A DNA stretch of 64,000 nucleotides. It comes from an uncultured Oscillospiraceae bacterium. GTDB taxonomy: Bacteria; Bacillota; Clostridia; Oscillospirales; Oscillospiraceae. Every line of letters begins with the position of its first letter. Positions within the stretch are counted from its first letter, which is position 1. Made by a program: the position numbers and the translations under genes. This document shows, piece after piece, positions 1-6,875 of this stretch. The stretch is taken from assembly GCA_944382965.1 (NCBI GenBank), contig CALWOA010000005.1, positions 53,491-117,490 on the forward strand. The letters run 5' to 3'. The notes under the pieces are model-generated. The model was not told the origin of the DNA, made no database searches, and saw only the letters and a program-made list of their open reading frames with translations.

Positions 1-607
1 TGATTGTGATATCGGAGTCCGGATCATTGCCATCCGACTTAATCCCGATGGCTCGAAAGCGGCCTGCCTTGGCTGCTCGGATGCCAGATTCGGCGTCTTC
101 AATTACAATGGCATTTTCTGGTGATACTCCCAACATGGAGGCTGCCAACAAGAATACTTCCGGATCCGGTTTGGATTTGGTAATCATTGTGCCGTCAGCA
201 ATAGCGTCAAAGAATTGGCCCAATCCCAGCTGAGTCAGAATTTGCTTGGTGTTCTTGCTGGACGAGCCGATTGCCAGAAGATAGCCGCGCTGGCGTAGGG
301 TATGGAGTGTCATCCGAACTTCTTTGGAAAGATCTCCAGGGGTTATGGAAGAGAGATAACTTTTGTATATTTCATTTTTCTCAGCGGCCAGGGCCATTTT
401 CTCTTCTGCAGAATAATCGGAACTGTGCCTGCCTAAAACGATCTCCAGGCTTTCCATCCGGCTAACGCCCCGAAGCTGTCTGTTTATTTCCTCATCAAAG
501 TATATCCCCAGACGATCTGCCAGAGATTTCCAGGCCAGATAATGATACCAGTCAGTGCTGCAAATTACACCGTCCAGATCAAAGATAATTGCGTAAATGT
601 TATTCAT
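1..607 (-). CDS. pgmB: beta-phosphoglucomutase, HAD family (3' end outside window)
   Basis: Converts beta-glucose-1-phosphate to glucose-6-phosphate in the cytoplasm. The visible 202 residues start with the HAD nucleophile motif DLDGVI (about residues 10-15). A cap region with RGVSRMESLEIVL follows, typical of beta-phosphoglucomutases, then motif II (GSSSKN), the lysine motif (KSKPDPEVF) and motif III (VIEDAESGI). The gene runs off the left edge, so the C-terminus is unseen. The start ATG overlaps the stop of the upstream GH31 gene (ATGA), which argues for translational coupling. In context it would salvage the sugar phosphate released by the GH65 enzyme of the divergent operon. Another HAD sugar phosphatase is possible but the cap motif favours this call. 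Confidence 0.88.
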   Translation of the reverse strand, partial: MNNIYAIIFDLDGVICSTDWYHYLAWKSLADRLGIYFDEEINRQLRGVSRMESLEIVLGRHSSDYSAEEKMALAAEKNEIYKSYLSSITPGDLSKEVRMTLHTLRQRGYLLAIGSSSKNTKQILTQLGLGQFFDAIADGTMITKSKPDPEVFLLAASMLGVSPENAIVIEDAESGIRAAKAGRFRAIGIKSDGNDPDSDITI

Positions 608-2367
608 AATTCCAACTCAAATCCGTTCCTTGCAAACACCGGCAGTTTGCCATGCTTTCCGGCAATGATTCTCTGCCCGCCAGCGTACTGTGTTCCGTCA
701 AAGAAGTCGTTCCATGTGCCTTCGGGGAGATATACTTCCCGAGTGGACGCATTCTCCTGGAGCAATGGGGCAACCAACAGATCATCTCCCAGCAGATACT
801 CATCCTCACAGTTGATGGCATTTACATCGTTCGGCCATTCATAAACCAGCGGTCGCATAAATGGTTTGCTGTTCCGGACGCATGCCTGAGCTGTCTTCCA
901 AAGGTAAGGCCGCAGCTTCTCGTGAAGCTTATGCCAATACCGCATCTCTGTCATAAAGCCAGGAGCAGAATAACTTTCCTCCATGTTCCATGGACTGCGT
1001 TCATTGTTGCCCTCGGCACCTGGCATCAGTTCTCGGAACTGCCCACCGTCAGGCTCGGAATGCCACTGCATCATTGGGCAGAAGCACGCCATTTGTGTTG
1101 CTCTTCGGTATAAATCCAGGCTGGGCAGGGGACCAGCAAAGCCAGCAAGATCAAATCCCCAGAAGATCATACCGGTGGCGGCGGCAGAAAGACCAGCTTT
1201 CAGAACATTTGCTAATTCCGGATTTTGGGACTGCTGATCGCCGGCCCAGTGACAGGGAACTGTGTGCTGGCCGGAAAAACCGGCGCGACTAAAGATTGCA
1301 CCATTGCTCCCGACAAAATTACGGTAACTTTCCGTGTAGTCTCTTGCATAGCGATTGATGCCCTCTTTGCCGGTAGTTCCATCATGAAACTGGGCATCGT
1401 CACTGTGAATAAATTCACCGCCGTCGGTCTTAAAGCCGTCAACACCAATATCCAGAAGATACTGCCGCTTTCCAAACCAGCTTTGGAGCGTCTGAGGATT
1501 GGTGAAGTCTGGTACCATAGACTCCGGGAACCAGTTGCCTTTGGGAATGGTGTAGGGGATTCCGTCAGGCGTGGTAACGCAGAGTTTCCGAAGGGTGGCA
1601 TCCTTTCGATCCAGGTCATTTTGTGCGTTCTGAATTTCCTCGTCACCCTGTTTTTTGTAAACCGGAACCTGCCACAGAAGAAGTTTCAGTCCGTCATCAT
1701 GGATCTTCCGGACCATTTGGGCCGGATCCGGCCATGGAGTTCCGGAGAAATCAAAATCCTCGTACTTCAGGGCCTTTCCGTTGGGGACAGGTGTGTATGT
1801 CGCGCCGTTCCAAATATAGAAAGTAGCCTCATCGCTCCATGCTTCCAAAACCAAAACATCGGCCGGGAAGTCATACTTTTTAAGCTTGGCCAGGGTTTCT
1901 TCCACATCCTTCTGGCAGTTCCACCGGTTGGCGGAGATCCAGATGCCCATGGTCCATTCAGGAGGGAGCACTGGCGGACCGAACAGAGCCATATATTCAC
2001 GGATTATTTTTTCCGGTGTGCCGGAAAAGATAACAACATCCGCAGTTTCGGGCAGCGTGACCTGGATGCAGTTGTCAAGAAATTGAAAGGTTGTGACTGC
2101 ACAAGTATCAACATATAGTCCGAAACCAGTATCTGTCCAGAAAAAAGGAGCTGCACAATAGGTTTTGTCACCTTGAAAGCAGAACTTCTCTCTTACCTGG
2201 TTGATTACGGTCTTGCCCTTTTGATTGAGACTATCGTATTTCTCGCCCATGCCGTAGGCACCGGAATAGGGGAGTGCAATCGTCAGAGTTTGCCCATTGC
2301 GACGCAGGTTTGCATTTTCAAAAGACAGTTCTTTGATGTTGTACGATATTCGTTTCATTATATTCAC
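604..2367 (-). CDS. GH31 alpha-glycosidase (alpha-glucosidase/alpha-xylosidase type)
   Basis: A 587-residue retaining alpha-glycosidase. The TIM-barrel domain carries the GH31 nucleophile region GVDGFKTDGGEF, with the nucleophile near Asp315, and the acid/base region HWAGDQQS near Asp377. It has no signal peptide, so it should act on imported oligosaccharides. It is shorter than many GH31 enzymes (650-800 residues) because the N-terminal beta-sandwich is abbreviated. It sits fifth in the leftward operon and overlaps both neighbours by 4 bases. Substrate cannot be read from sequence; alpha-glucosides are likely given the GH65 and pgmB partners, alpha-xylosides are the main alternative. Confidence 0.87.
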   Translation of the reverse strand: MNIMKRISYNIKELSFENANLRRNGQTLTIALPYSGAYGMGEKYDSLNQKGKTVINQVREKFCFQGDKTYCAAPFFWTDTGFGLYVDTCAVTTFQFLDNCIQVTLPETADVVIFSGTPEKIIREYMALFGPPVLPPEWTMGIWISANRWNCQKDVEETLAKLKKYDFPADVLVLEAWSDEATFYIWNGATYTPVPNGKALKYEDFDFSGTPWPDPAQMVRKIHDDGLKLLLWQVPVYKKQGDEEIQNAQNDLDRKDATLRKLCVTTPDGIPYTIPKGNWFPESMVPDFTNPQTLQSWFGKRQYLLDIGVDGFKTDGGEFIHSDDAQFHDGTTGKEGINRYARDYTESYRNFVGSNGAIFSRAGFSGQHTVPCHWAGDQQSQNPELANVLKAGLSAAATGMIFWGFDLAGFAGPLPSLDLYRRATQMACFCPMMQWHSEPDGGQFRELMPGAEGNNERSPWNMEESYSAPGFMTEMRYWHKLHEKLRPYLWKTAQACVRNSKPFMRPLVYEWPNDVNAINCEDEYLLGDDLLVAPLLQENASTREVYLPEGTWNDFFDGTQYAGGQRIIAGKHGKLPVFARNGFELEL

Positions 2368-3191
2368 CCTTTGATGCCGCCTGCCATCATGCCATACTTA
2401 AACTGCTTTTGGGCAATCACATAAATGATGATGATGGGAATCATGGAAATCAAGCTGCCGGCCATTAAAACATTGTACTCGGTTGCGTATTGTCCATTCA
2501 GCGTAGAAAGTGCGATGGGTAAGGTCATTTTATTCTTATCGCTGAGCATTAGCAGCGGCCACAGATAATCATTCCAAGACTCCATGAAGGTAGTTATGAA
2601 GAGCGTCGCAAGGCTGGGAATGCACAACGGAAGGGCAACACGCATAAATACCTGGAATACATTTGCTCCATCTATTCGTGCGGCATCCAAAAAATCATTG
2701 GGAATGGTCCGCATTTGCTGCACCAGCATAAAGACTGCGAAGGGACGGAAAATCGAGGGCATGATGACGCTGGCGTAGGTATCCGAGAGACCAAGCCGAT
2801 TCATTACCACGAACAACGGAATCATGGTGACTTGCGTTGGAATCATCATGGTTGCAAGGTATCCGCCCAGCAGAAGTTGATTGCCGGGAAACTGTAGTTT
2901 TGCAAATGCAAAGGCTGCCATGGAAGAGGAAAGCAATGTAATGAGCGTATAGCTGACAGAAATAAACAAAGAGTTTCCGATGGTCTTGGCGAAAGGAAAT
3001 TTGGAGAAAACTTTGATGTAAGCATCCCAAGTTGGATTCTCCGGAATCCATTGGATGGGAATAGACATCAATGCACCCCGGCTTTTGAAGGAAGTGGAAA
3101 CCATCCACAGGAAGGGGATCAATGCAATAACAGCCAGCAGGATGGCTACCACATAAAAGCTAAGGGTTCCGAGCTTTTTCTTAGTCGTCAT
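2364..3191 (-). CDS. sugar ABC transporter permease, MalG family
   Basis: Inner-membrane permease of 275 residues, the MalG-like half of a carbohydrate ABC importer of the CUT1 type. It has about six hydrophobic segments and the coupling-helix (EAA) region around DAARIDGANVFQVFMRV, which contacts the ATPase. It overlaps the MalF-like gene upstream by 11 bases and the GH31 gene downstream by 4, so the three are translated together. No ATPase gene is present in the operon. Such importers in Firmicutes commonly share an MsmK-type ATPase encoded elsewhere, which is the likely situation here. Confidence 0.93.
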   Translation of the reverse strand: MTTKKKLGTLSFYVVAILLAVIALIPFLWMVSTSFKSRGALMSIPIQWIPENPTWDAYIKVFSKFPFAKTIGNSLFISVSYTLITLLSSSMAAFAFAKLQFPGNQLLLGGYLATMMIPTQVTMIPLFVVMNRLGLSDTYASVIMPSIFRPFAVFMLVQQMRTIPNDFLDAARIDGANVFQVFMRVALPLCIPSLATLFITTFMESWNDYLWPLLMLSDKNKMTLPIALSTLNGQYATEYNVLMAGSLISMIPIIIIYVIAQKQFKYGMMAGGIKG

Positions 3192-4107
3192 AGTGCACCC
3201 ACCTTTTCTGTCCCTTCATCTGAATTGCGGTAAAGACCATAATAATGGCAAACAGAATCCAGGAAAATGCCGCTGCATAGCCCATGCGGAAATAACGGAA
3301 GCCGTACTGGTAAATTCGCTCCACCATCACCTGGGTTGCGCCGTTGGGCCCGCCTCCGGTCATGATCATGATCTGGGGGAACAGCTGGAAGCTGTTGATC
3401 ATGGCAACAATCACAACATAGAAAATAGATGGCGTCAACAGGGGTAACGTAATTCTGGTGAATTTTATCCTTCCATTGGCACCGTCGATGTCTGCCGCCT
3501 CATAATAGGTTCTGTTGATGCCAATAATACCAGACAACAAGATCAATCCAAAGAAGCCCATATCCTTCCAAACGGAAACCAGCACGATTGCAGGCATGGC
3601 CCATTTTTCATCCAACAGCCAGCCAGGACCTTCAATGCCAAAGATCTCCAGGATACCATTGAGTGCACCGTATTGGGGTGCAAGAACAGATTTCCAGATC
3701 AAGGATGCAGCAACCCAACTGGTCAGTACAGGAATGTAATATACAATACGGAACATGCCGATCGCCTTACGGGGTCTGCTCAGTAAAGAAGCGACAAGCA
3801 GGGAAGCGGCCAACATAAGGGGAATATACAGCACAATATACTCCGCAGTGTTGCCCAGTGTTCTCCAGAATTCCGGGGTGGTCAGTATGGTTTTGTAGTT
3901 ACCAAGGCCGATGAAATGATCCTGGAAGAACCCCGGCTGCATCAGCTGATCCAAACCATTCCAGTCGGTCAAACTGATAAAACCGGAAATGATCAGAGGG
4001 ATCAGGCTGAAGACCATCAAACCAATCAAACTCGGCAGCAGAAATGGAGAGGCTACCAATACACCATGGCCCTGCTGTTTGGCCTTTTCTGTTTTGGATT
4101 TTCTCAT
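3181..4107 (-). CDS. sugar ABC transporter permease, MalF family
   Basis: A 308-residue inner-membrane permease, partner of the MalG-like protein. It has a short basic cytoplasmic N-terminus, about six membrane segments and the EAA loop EAADIDGANGRIKFTRI about 80 residues from the C-terminus. The gene follows the binding-protein gene after 62 bases that contain a strong hairpin, and it overlaps malG by 11 bases. The arrangement of binding protein, MalF, MalG and glycosidase is standard for CUT1 oligosaccharide importers. Confidence 0.93.
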   Translation of the reverse strand: MRKSKTEKAKQQGHGVLVASPFLLPSLIGLMVFSLIPLIISGFISLTDWNGLDQLMQPGFFQDHFIGLGNYKTILTTPEFWRTLGNTAEYIVLYIPLMLAASLLVASLLSRPRKAIGMFRIVYYIPVLTSWVAASLIWKSVLAPQYGALNGILEIFGIEGPGWLLDEKWAMPAIVLVSVWKDMGFFGLILLSGIIGINRTYYEAADIDGANGRIKFTRITLPLLTPSIFYVVIVAMINSFQLFPQIMIMTGGGPNGATQVMVERIYQYGFRYFRMGYAAAFSWILFAIIMVFTAIQMKGQKRWVHYDD

Positions 4108-4130
4108 TTTGCACCTCCGGGGATAAAAAT

Positions 4131-4157
4131 GGGGCCGCTGCGTTATCGCAACGGCCC
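4131..4157 (-). promoter_or_regulatory. intercistronic hairpin between binding-protein and permease genes
   Basis: An 11-base stem with one G-T wobble and a loop of about 5 bases (arms GGGCCGTTGCG and CGCAGCGGCCC on the minus strand). There is no T-run, so it is probably an mRNA-stabilising or processing structure. Such hairpins often keep binding-protein mRNA more abundant than permease mRNA. Confidence 0.6.
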
Positions 4158-4169
4158 ACTACTGGAAAG

Positions 4170-5489
4170 TTAGTCAAGCGTGATCTGAGCTTCGCACTCA
4201 GCTTGAGCCTGATCCAACGCTTCCTGGACGCTGATGGTCCCATCGGCAGCTGCGGCCAGCTTCTGACTGATGATATCGCTCATCAGAGCGTAATCTTCAA
4301 TAACGGGAGGCATGACCAGGTAGTCCAGGCTCTCAAAGACAGCTTCGCGATTATCGGGGGGCGTGATGTCCAGATAGGAGGACAGTGCATTCAGATCCTT
4401 CAGAGCGGGCAGGTCCCAGCCGGCCTCCAGACGGATATCTGCGGCAGTGGTGGAGGATGCCAGCCATGCCAGCCAGGTGGCAACTTCAGTGGGGTGCTTG
4501 GTCTCGGGACTCATAACGACACAGTTGGAGAAGAAGTGTGTTGCCTTCTGGGTACTGCCGGGCTCGACAACGATGTCCCATTCAAAATCACAACCATCGG
4601 TGAAGGTTTGGAATGCCCAGATGCCGGTGGGAATCATGCCCAGTCTTCCGCTCATGAACATATCCCAGTCACCCATGCCGCCCTGCTGAACAGCGTTGGG
4701 CTGGACGTTGGAGACCAGAACGCGGTCAACCAAAGCCGTGGCGGCTGCCAGGTTCTCGGGAGAATTGATGGTAAATTCAGTCTTATCTTCGTTCAGCAGG
4801 GCGCCGCCATACTGTGCAACGACTTTGAAGAATTCGTTGTAGGTGATGGGCTGCCAGATGCCGAAGATATCATCGCCCAGAGCACGGATTTTTTCTGCAG
4901 CAGCCTGCAGATCGTCCTGGGTCCAGTCGTTGGTAGGATAAGCGACACCGGCCTGGTCAAACAGATCCTTGTTGTAGATCAAGACCACGTTGGAAAAACT
5001 CTCGGGCAGACCGTACTGTTTGCCGTCAACGTTGAAGGCTCCCAGAGCAGTTTCGTTCAGGCCGCTGACATCCACGCCGGTAATTTCGGCGAGAATACCT
5101 TTGTTTGCGTAAGCGGCGAAGTTCTCGATGTTCAGTTCGTAGCAGTCAGGGGCAGTGCCGCCGGCTACACGGGTCTGCATCTGAGTGAAGTAGTCATCAT
5201 AGCCAATCGTCTCGACTTCAACTTTGATGTTCGGATGCTCTTCTTCAAATGCGGCTACCATTTTGGCGAGGGTTTCTTCGTTGCCGCCTGAGGAGTTGAA
5301 GTTGCAGTAAGTAATGGTTACGGGCTCTGCAGAAGAGGTGTCTTCATTGACAGCAGCGGTCTCAACAGAGCCGGTAGACTTACTTCCGGTGGCGGTGGTC
5401 TGTGTGGTTGCTGCGCTGCCGCAAGCTGTAAATACCATAAGAACTGCCAGTGTCATGGCAATCAGCGAAAAAAGCCTGGTTTTTTTCAT
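4170..5489 (-). CDS. extracellular sugar-binding lipoprotein of the ABC importer (MalE-like)
   Basis: A 439-residue solute-binding protein of the SBP_bac_1 type. A lipoprotein signal peptide ends in the lipobox TAC near residue 23, followed by a Ser/Thr-rich linker of about 30 residues that holds it above the membrane. The mature part includes the typical NIKVEVETIGYDDYFTQM strand-helix region. It is the first transporter gene of the leftward operon and has a good AGGAGG-type ribosome site. Candidate promoter and operator elements lie at 5529-5563. Ligand is unknown; an alpha-gluco-oligosaccharide is inferred from the neighbouring enzymes. Confidence 0.93.
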   Translation of the reverse strand: MKKTRLFSLIAMTLAVLMVFTACGSAATTQTTATGSKSTGSVETAAVNEDTSSAEPVTITYCNFNSSGGNEETLAKMVAAFEEEHPNIKVEVETIGYDDYFTQMQTRVAGGTAPDCYELNIENFAAYANKGILAEITGVDVSGLNETALGAFNVDGKQYGLPESFSNVVLIYNKDLFDQAGVAYPTNDWTQDDLQAAAEKIRALGDDIFGIWQPITYNEFFKVVAQYGGALLNEDKTEFTINSPENLAAATALVDRVLVSNVQPNAVQQGGMGDWDMFMSGRLGMIPTGIWAFQTFTDGCDFEWDIVVEPGSTQKATHFFSNCVVMSPETKHPTEVATWLAWLASSTTAADIRLEAGWDLPALKDLNALSSYLDITPPDNREAVFESLDYLVMPPVIEDYALMSDIISQKLAAAADGTISVQEALDQAQAECEAQITLD

Positions 5490-5528
5490 TTTGTTTCCTC
5501 CTCAATGATTTTGTAATTGATTTTTTCG

Positions 5529-5563
5529 CTCTTTTCGCTTAAAATACAGTTTGGCGAAAAGAG
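5529..5563 (-). promoter_or_regulatory. inverted repeat with candidate LacI-type operator and -10 box before the transporter operon
   Basis: Perfect 10-base arms CTCTTTTCGC and GCGAAAAGAG flank a 15-base centre. Read leftward, the centre contains TGTATTTT (a possible extended -10 box at 5541-5546) followed by TTTAAGCGA. That is the first nine bases of the 14-base operator found twice at 6707-6720 and 6840-6853. No convincing -35 box is visible. I infer that the same LacI-type protein represses this operon by covering the -10 region. A hairpin role is possible. Confidence 0.45.
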
Positions 5564-5585
5564 TGGCATACTCGTTCTTTTCCCT

Positions 5586-5623
5586 GCGGTTTGCATGAAC
5601 TTTGGCGAGGGCGTGCAAACCGC
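5586..5623. repeat. perfect 10-bp inverted repeat in the regulator-to-transporter gap
   Basis: Arms GCGGTTTGCA and TGCAAACCGC are separated by 18 bases, just downstream of the regulator stop codon. Read leftward there is no T-run after the stem, so it is not a standard terminator for the regulator gene. It could be a second regulatory protein site or an mRNA structure. Confidence 0.5.
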
Positions 5624-5659
5624 TTATTTTACACCTCCTCCTTTATGATACAGGGGATG

Positions 5660-6679
5660 TTAATTGCGTTTTCTGACCGATCCCCTTGCCACAAGTTGGA
5701 GTGGGAGAATCTCTTCCTGCTTGGGAAGGCTGGGATCTTCGATATGCTTCAGCAGTAATTCAACTGCTTTCTGCCCTTTCAGGGAGATTTGCTGACGGAT
5801 GGTGGTCAGACCCGGTGTCATGAATTGGGCAATTTCCACATCGTCAAAACCAATGATGGAGTAATCATCCGGTACTCGTTTGCCGCCCTCATAGAAACCT
5901 TTTATTGCACCGATGGCCAGGATATCAGCGGCAGCCACAATACCAGTTACCGGAAGATCGGATGCCATCAGCTGATTCGCAAGCTGGATGCCGCTATTGT
6001 AGTCAATCTGTCCTTCGTAAACGTATTGCGTGCGATAGGGAACATTGAATTCGCTAAGCGCTTGCTGGTAACCCAGCAGGCGTTTTTTCATAACGCCATT
6101 TTCTTTCATCTGTCCAGCAAAGAATGCAATATGCTCGTGGCCATTCTCCAGTATATACCGGGTGGCGAGATAACTGCCGTAAGCGTCATCAATCCGGATG
6201 TTATGGTAGTAGTGGTCATTGCAGTAGCTGTCAATCAGCACGATGGGAATCTGTGTTTTCTTCATCTGCTGGTAAAAGTCATCCGGATACATGCCGATGA
6301 CAATGATGCCGTCAAGATTCCGCTTCTTTGCAAGGGTCAGGTAGCTTTCGTTGGCGTCGGTTGCGGAAATCAGAATATGGTACCCTTGTTGTCGGGCGTA
6401 ATATTCGATGCTGCCTAGGACTTCGCTGTAAAAGCTGTTCTGAAACATCAGTCGATCTCCGGGCTCCGTCTGGGGGACTACTACGCCAATCAGCTTGGAA
6501 TCGCGCATGCTCAGACTGCGGGCATTCAGGTTAGGCACATAATCCAGTTCCTGAATCGCTTCCATGACTCTGCGCTTCGTTTCTTCGGAGATGGGTCTCT
6601 TGCCACTGATTGCGTAGGAAACGGTGGCGGTTGTGACACCAGCTCTCTGCGCAACATCTTTGAGCGTTGCTCTTGCCAC
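5660..6679 (-). CDS. LacI-family transcriptional regulator of the alpha-glucoside genes
   Basis: A 339-residue repressor. Residues 3-50 form the LacI helix-turn-helix (TLKDVAQRAGVTTATVSYA), followed by the hinge around PNLNARSLS and a periplasmic-binding-protein-like sugar domain with GIIVIGMYP and ending SIIGFDDVEIAQFMTPGLTT. The start is GTG, with AGGAGG 8 bases upstream. It is transcribed leftward from its own strong promoter (6737-6765), and one operator copy lies in its own leader, so it probably represses itself as well as the divergent glycosidase genes. Effector is unknown, presumably the imported sugar. Confidence 0.93.
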   Translation of the reverse strand: MARATLKDVAQRAGVTTATVSYAISGKRPISEETKRRVMEAIQELDYVPNLNARSLSMRDSKLIGVVVPQTEPGDRLMFQNSFYSEVLGSIEYYARQQGYHILISATDANESYLTLAKKRNLDGIIVIGMYPDDFYQQMKKTQIPIVLIDSYCNDHYYHNIRIDDAYGSYLATRYILENGHEHIAFFAGQMKENGVMKKRLLGYQQALSEFNVPYRTQYVYEGQIDYNSGIQLANQLMASDLPVTGIVAAADILAIGAIKGFYEGGKRVPDDYSIIGFDDVEIAQFMTPGLTTIRQQISLKGQKAVELLLKHIEDPSLPKQEEILPLQLVARGSVRKRN

Positions 6680-6706
6680 GATACCTGCCTCCTTTTGTAA
6701 AGATAA

Positions 6707-6720
6707 TTTAATCGCTTAAA
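6707..6720. promoter_or_regulatory. LacI-type operator, copy 1
   Basis: TTTAATCGCTTAAA is a 14-base near-palindrome with a central CG, the usual LacI-family form. It is the exact reverse complement of the copy at 6840-6853. It lies about 10-24 bases after the predicted start of lacI-type mRNA, a roadblock position. Confidence 0.75.
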
Positions 6721-6736
6721 CTGATTTTCTGTGTTT

Positions 6737-6765
6737 ATGATACTGTTTTGCGCTTAGTTTGTCAA
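6737..6765 (-). promoter_or_regulatory. promoter of the LacI-type regulator gene
   Basis: Read leftward: TTGACA, 17 bases, TATCAT. Spacing and boxes are near consensus for the housekeeping sigma factor. The transcript would start near 6730. Confidence 0.75.
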
Positions 6766-6795
6766 TAGGTTTTTGTCATATTGTTAAAAAATATG

Positions 6796-6823
6796 TTGAC
6801 AAGGAGTTTAATTTTGTTATACT
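6796..6823 (+). promoter_or_regulatory. promoter of the rightward glycosidase operon
   Basis: TTGACA, 16 bases, TATACT. The transcript would start near 6830, ten bases before operator copy 2. The promoter position excludes upstream in-frame start codons for the first gene and supports the ATG at 6876. Confidence 0.78.
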
Positions 6824-6839
6824 TGAATCAAGGATATGG

Positions 6840-6853
6840 TTTAAGCGATTAAA
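6840..6853. promoter_or_regulatory. LacI-type operator, copy 2
   Basis: TTTAAGCGATTAAA, reverse complement of copy 1, sits immediately downstream of the rightward promoter. The two copies are 133 bases apart and placed symmetrically, which would allow one dimer-of-dimers or two dimers to block both promoters. Confidence 0.75.
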
Positions 6854-6875
6854 TTCTAAACGAAGGGGTGCTTCT

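Noticed and set aside
1225-2118. Rightward frame of 297 codons
   Set aside because: It is antisense to the GH31 gene, whose catalytic motifs are clear.
4044-5291. Long rightward open frame of 415 codons
   Set aside because: It is antisense to the sugar-binding lipoprotein gene, has no ribosome site and no family resemblance. The leftward gene has full family motifs and a signal peptide.
6759-6875. N-terminal extension of the six-hairpin glycosidase
   Set aside because: It would cover the promoter and operator of its own gene. ATG 6876 has a GAAGGGG site.
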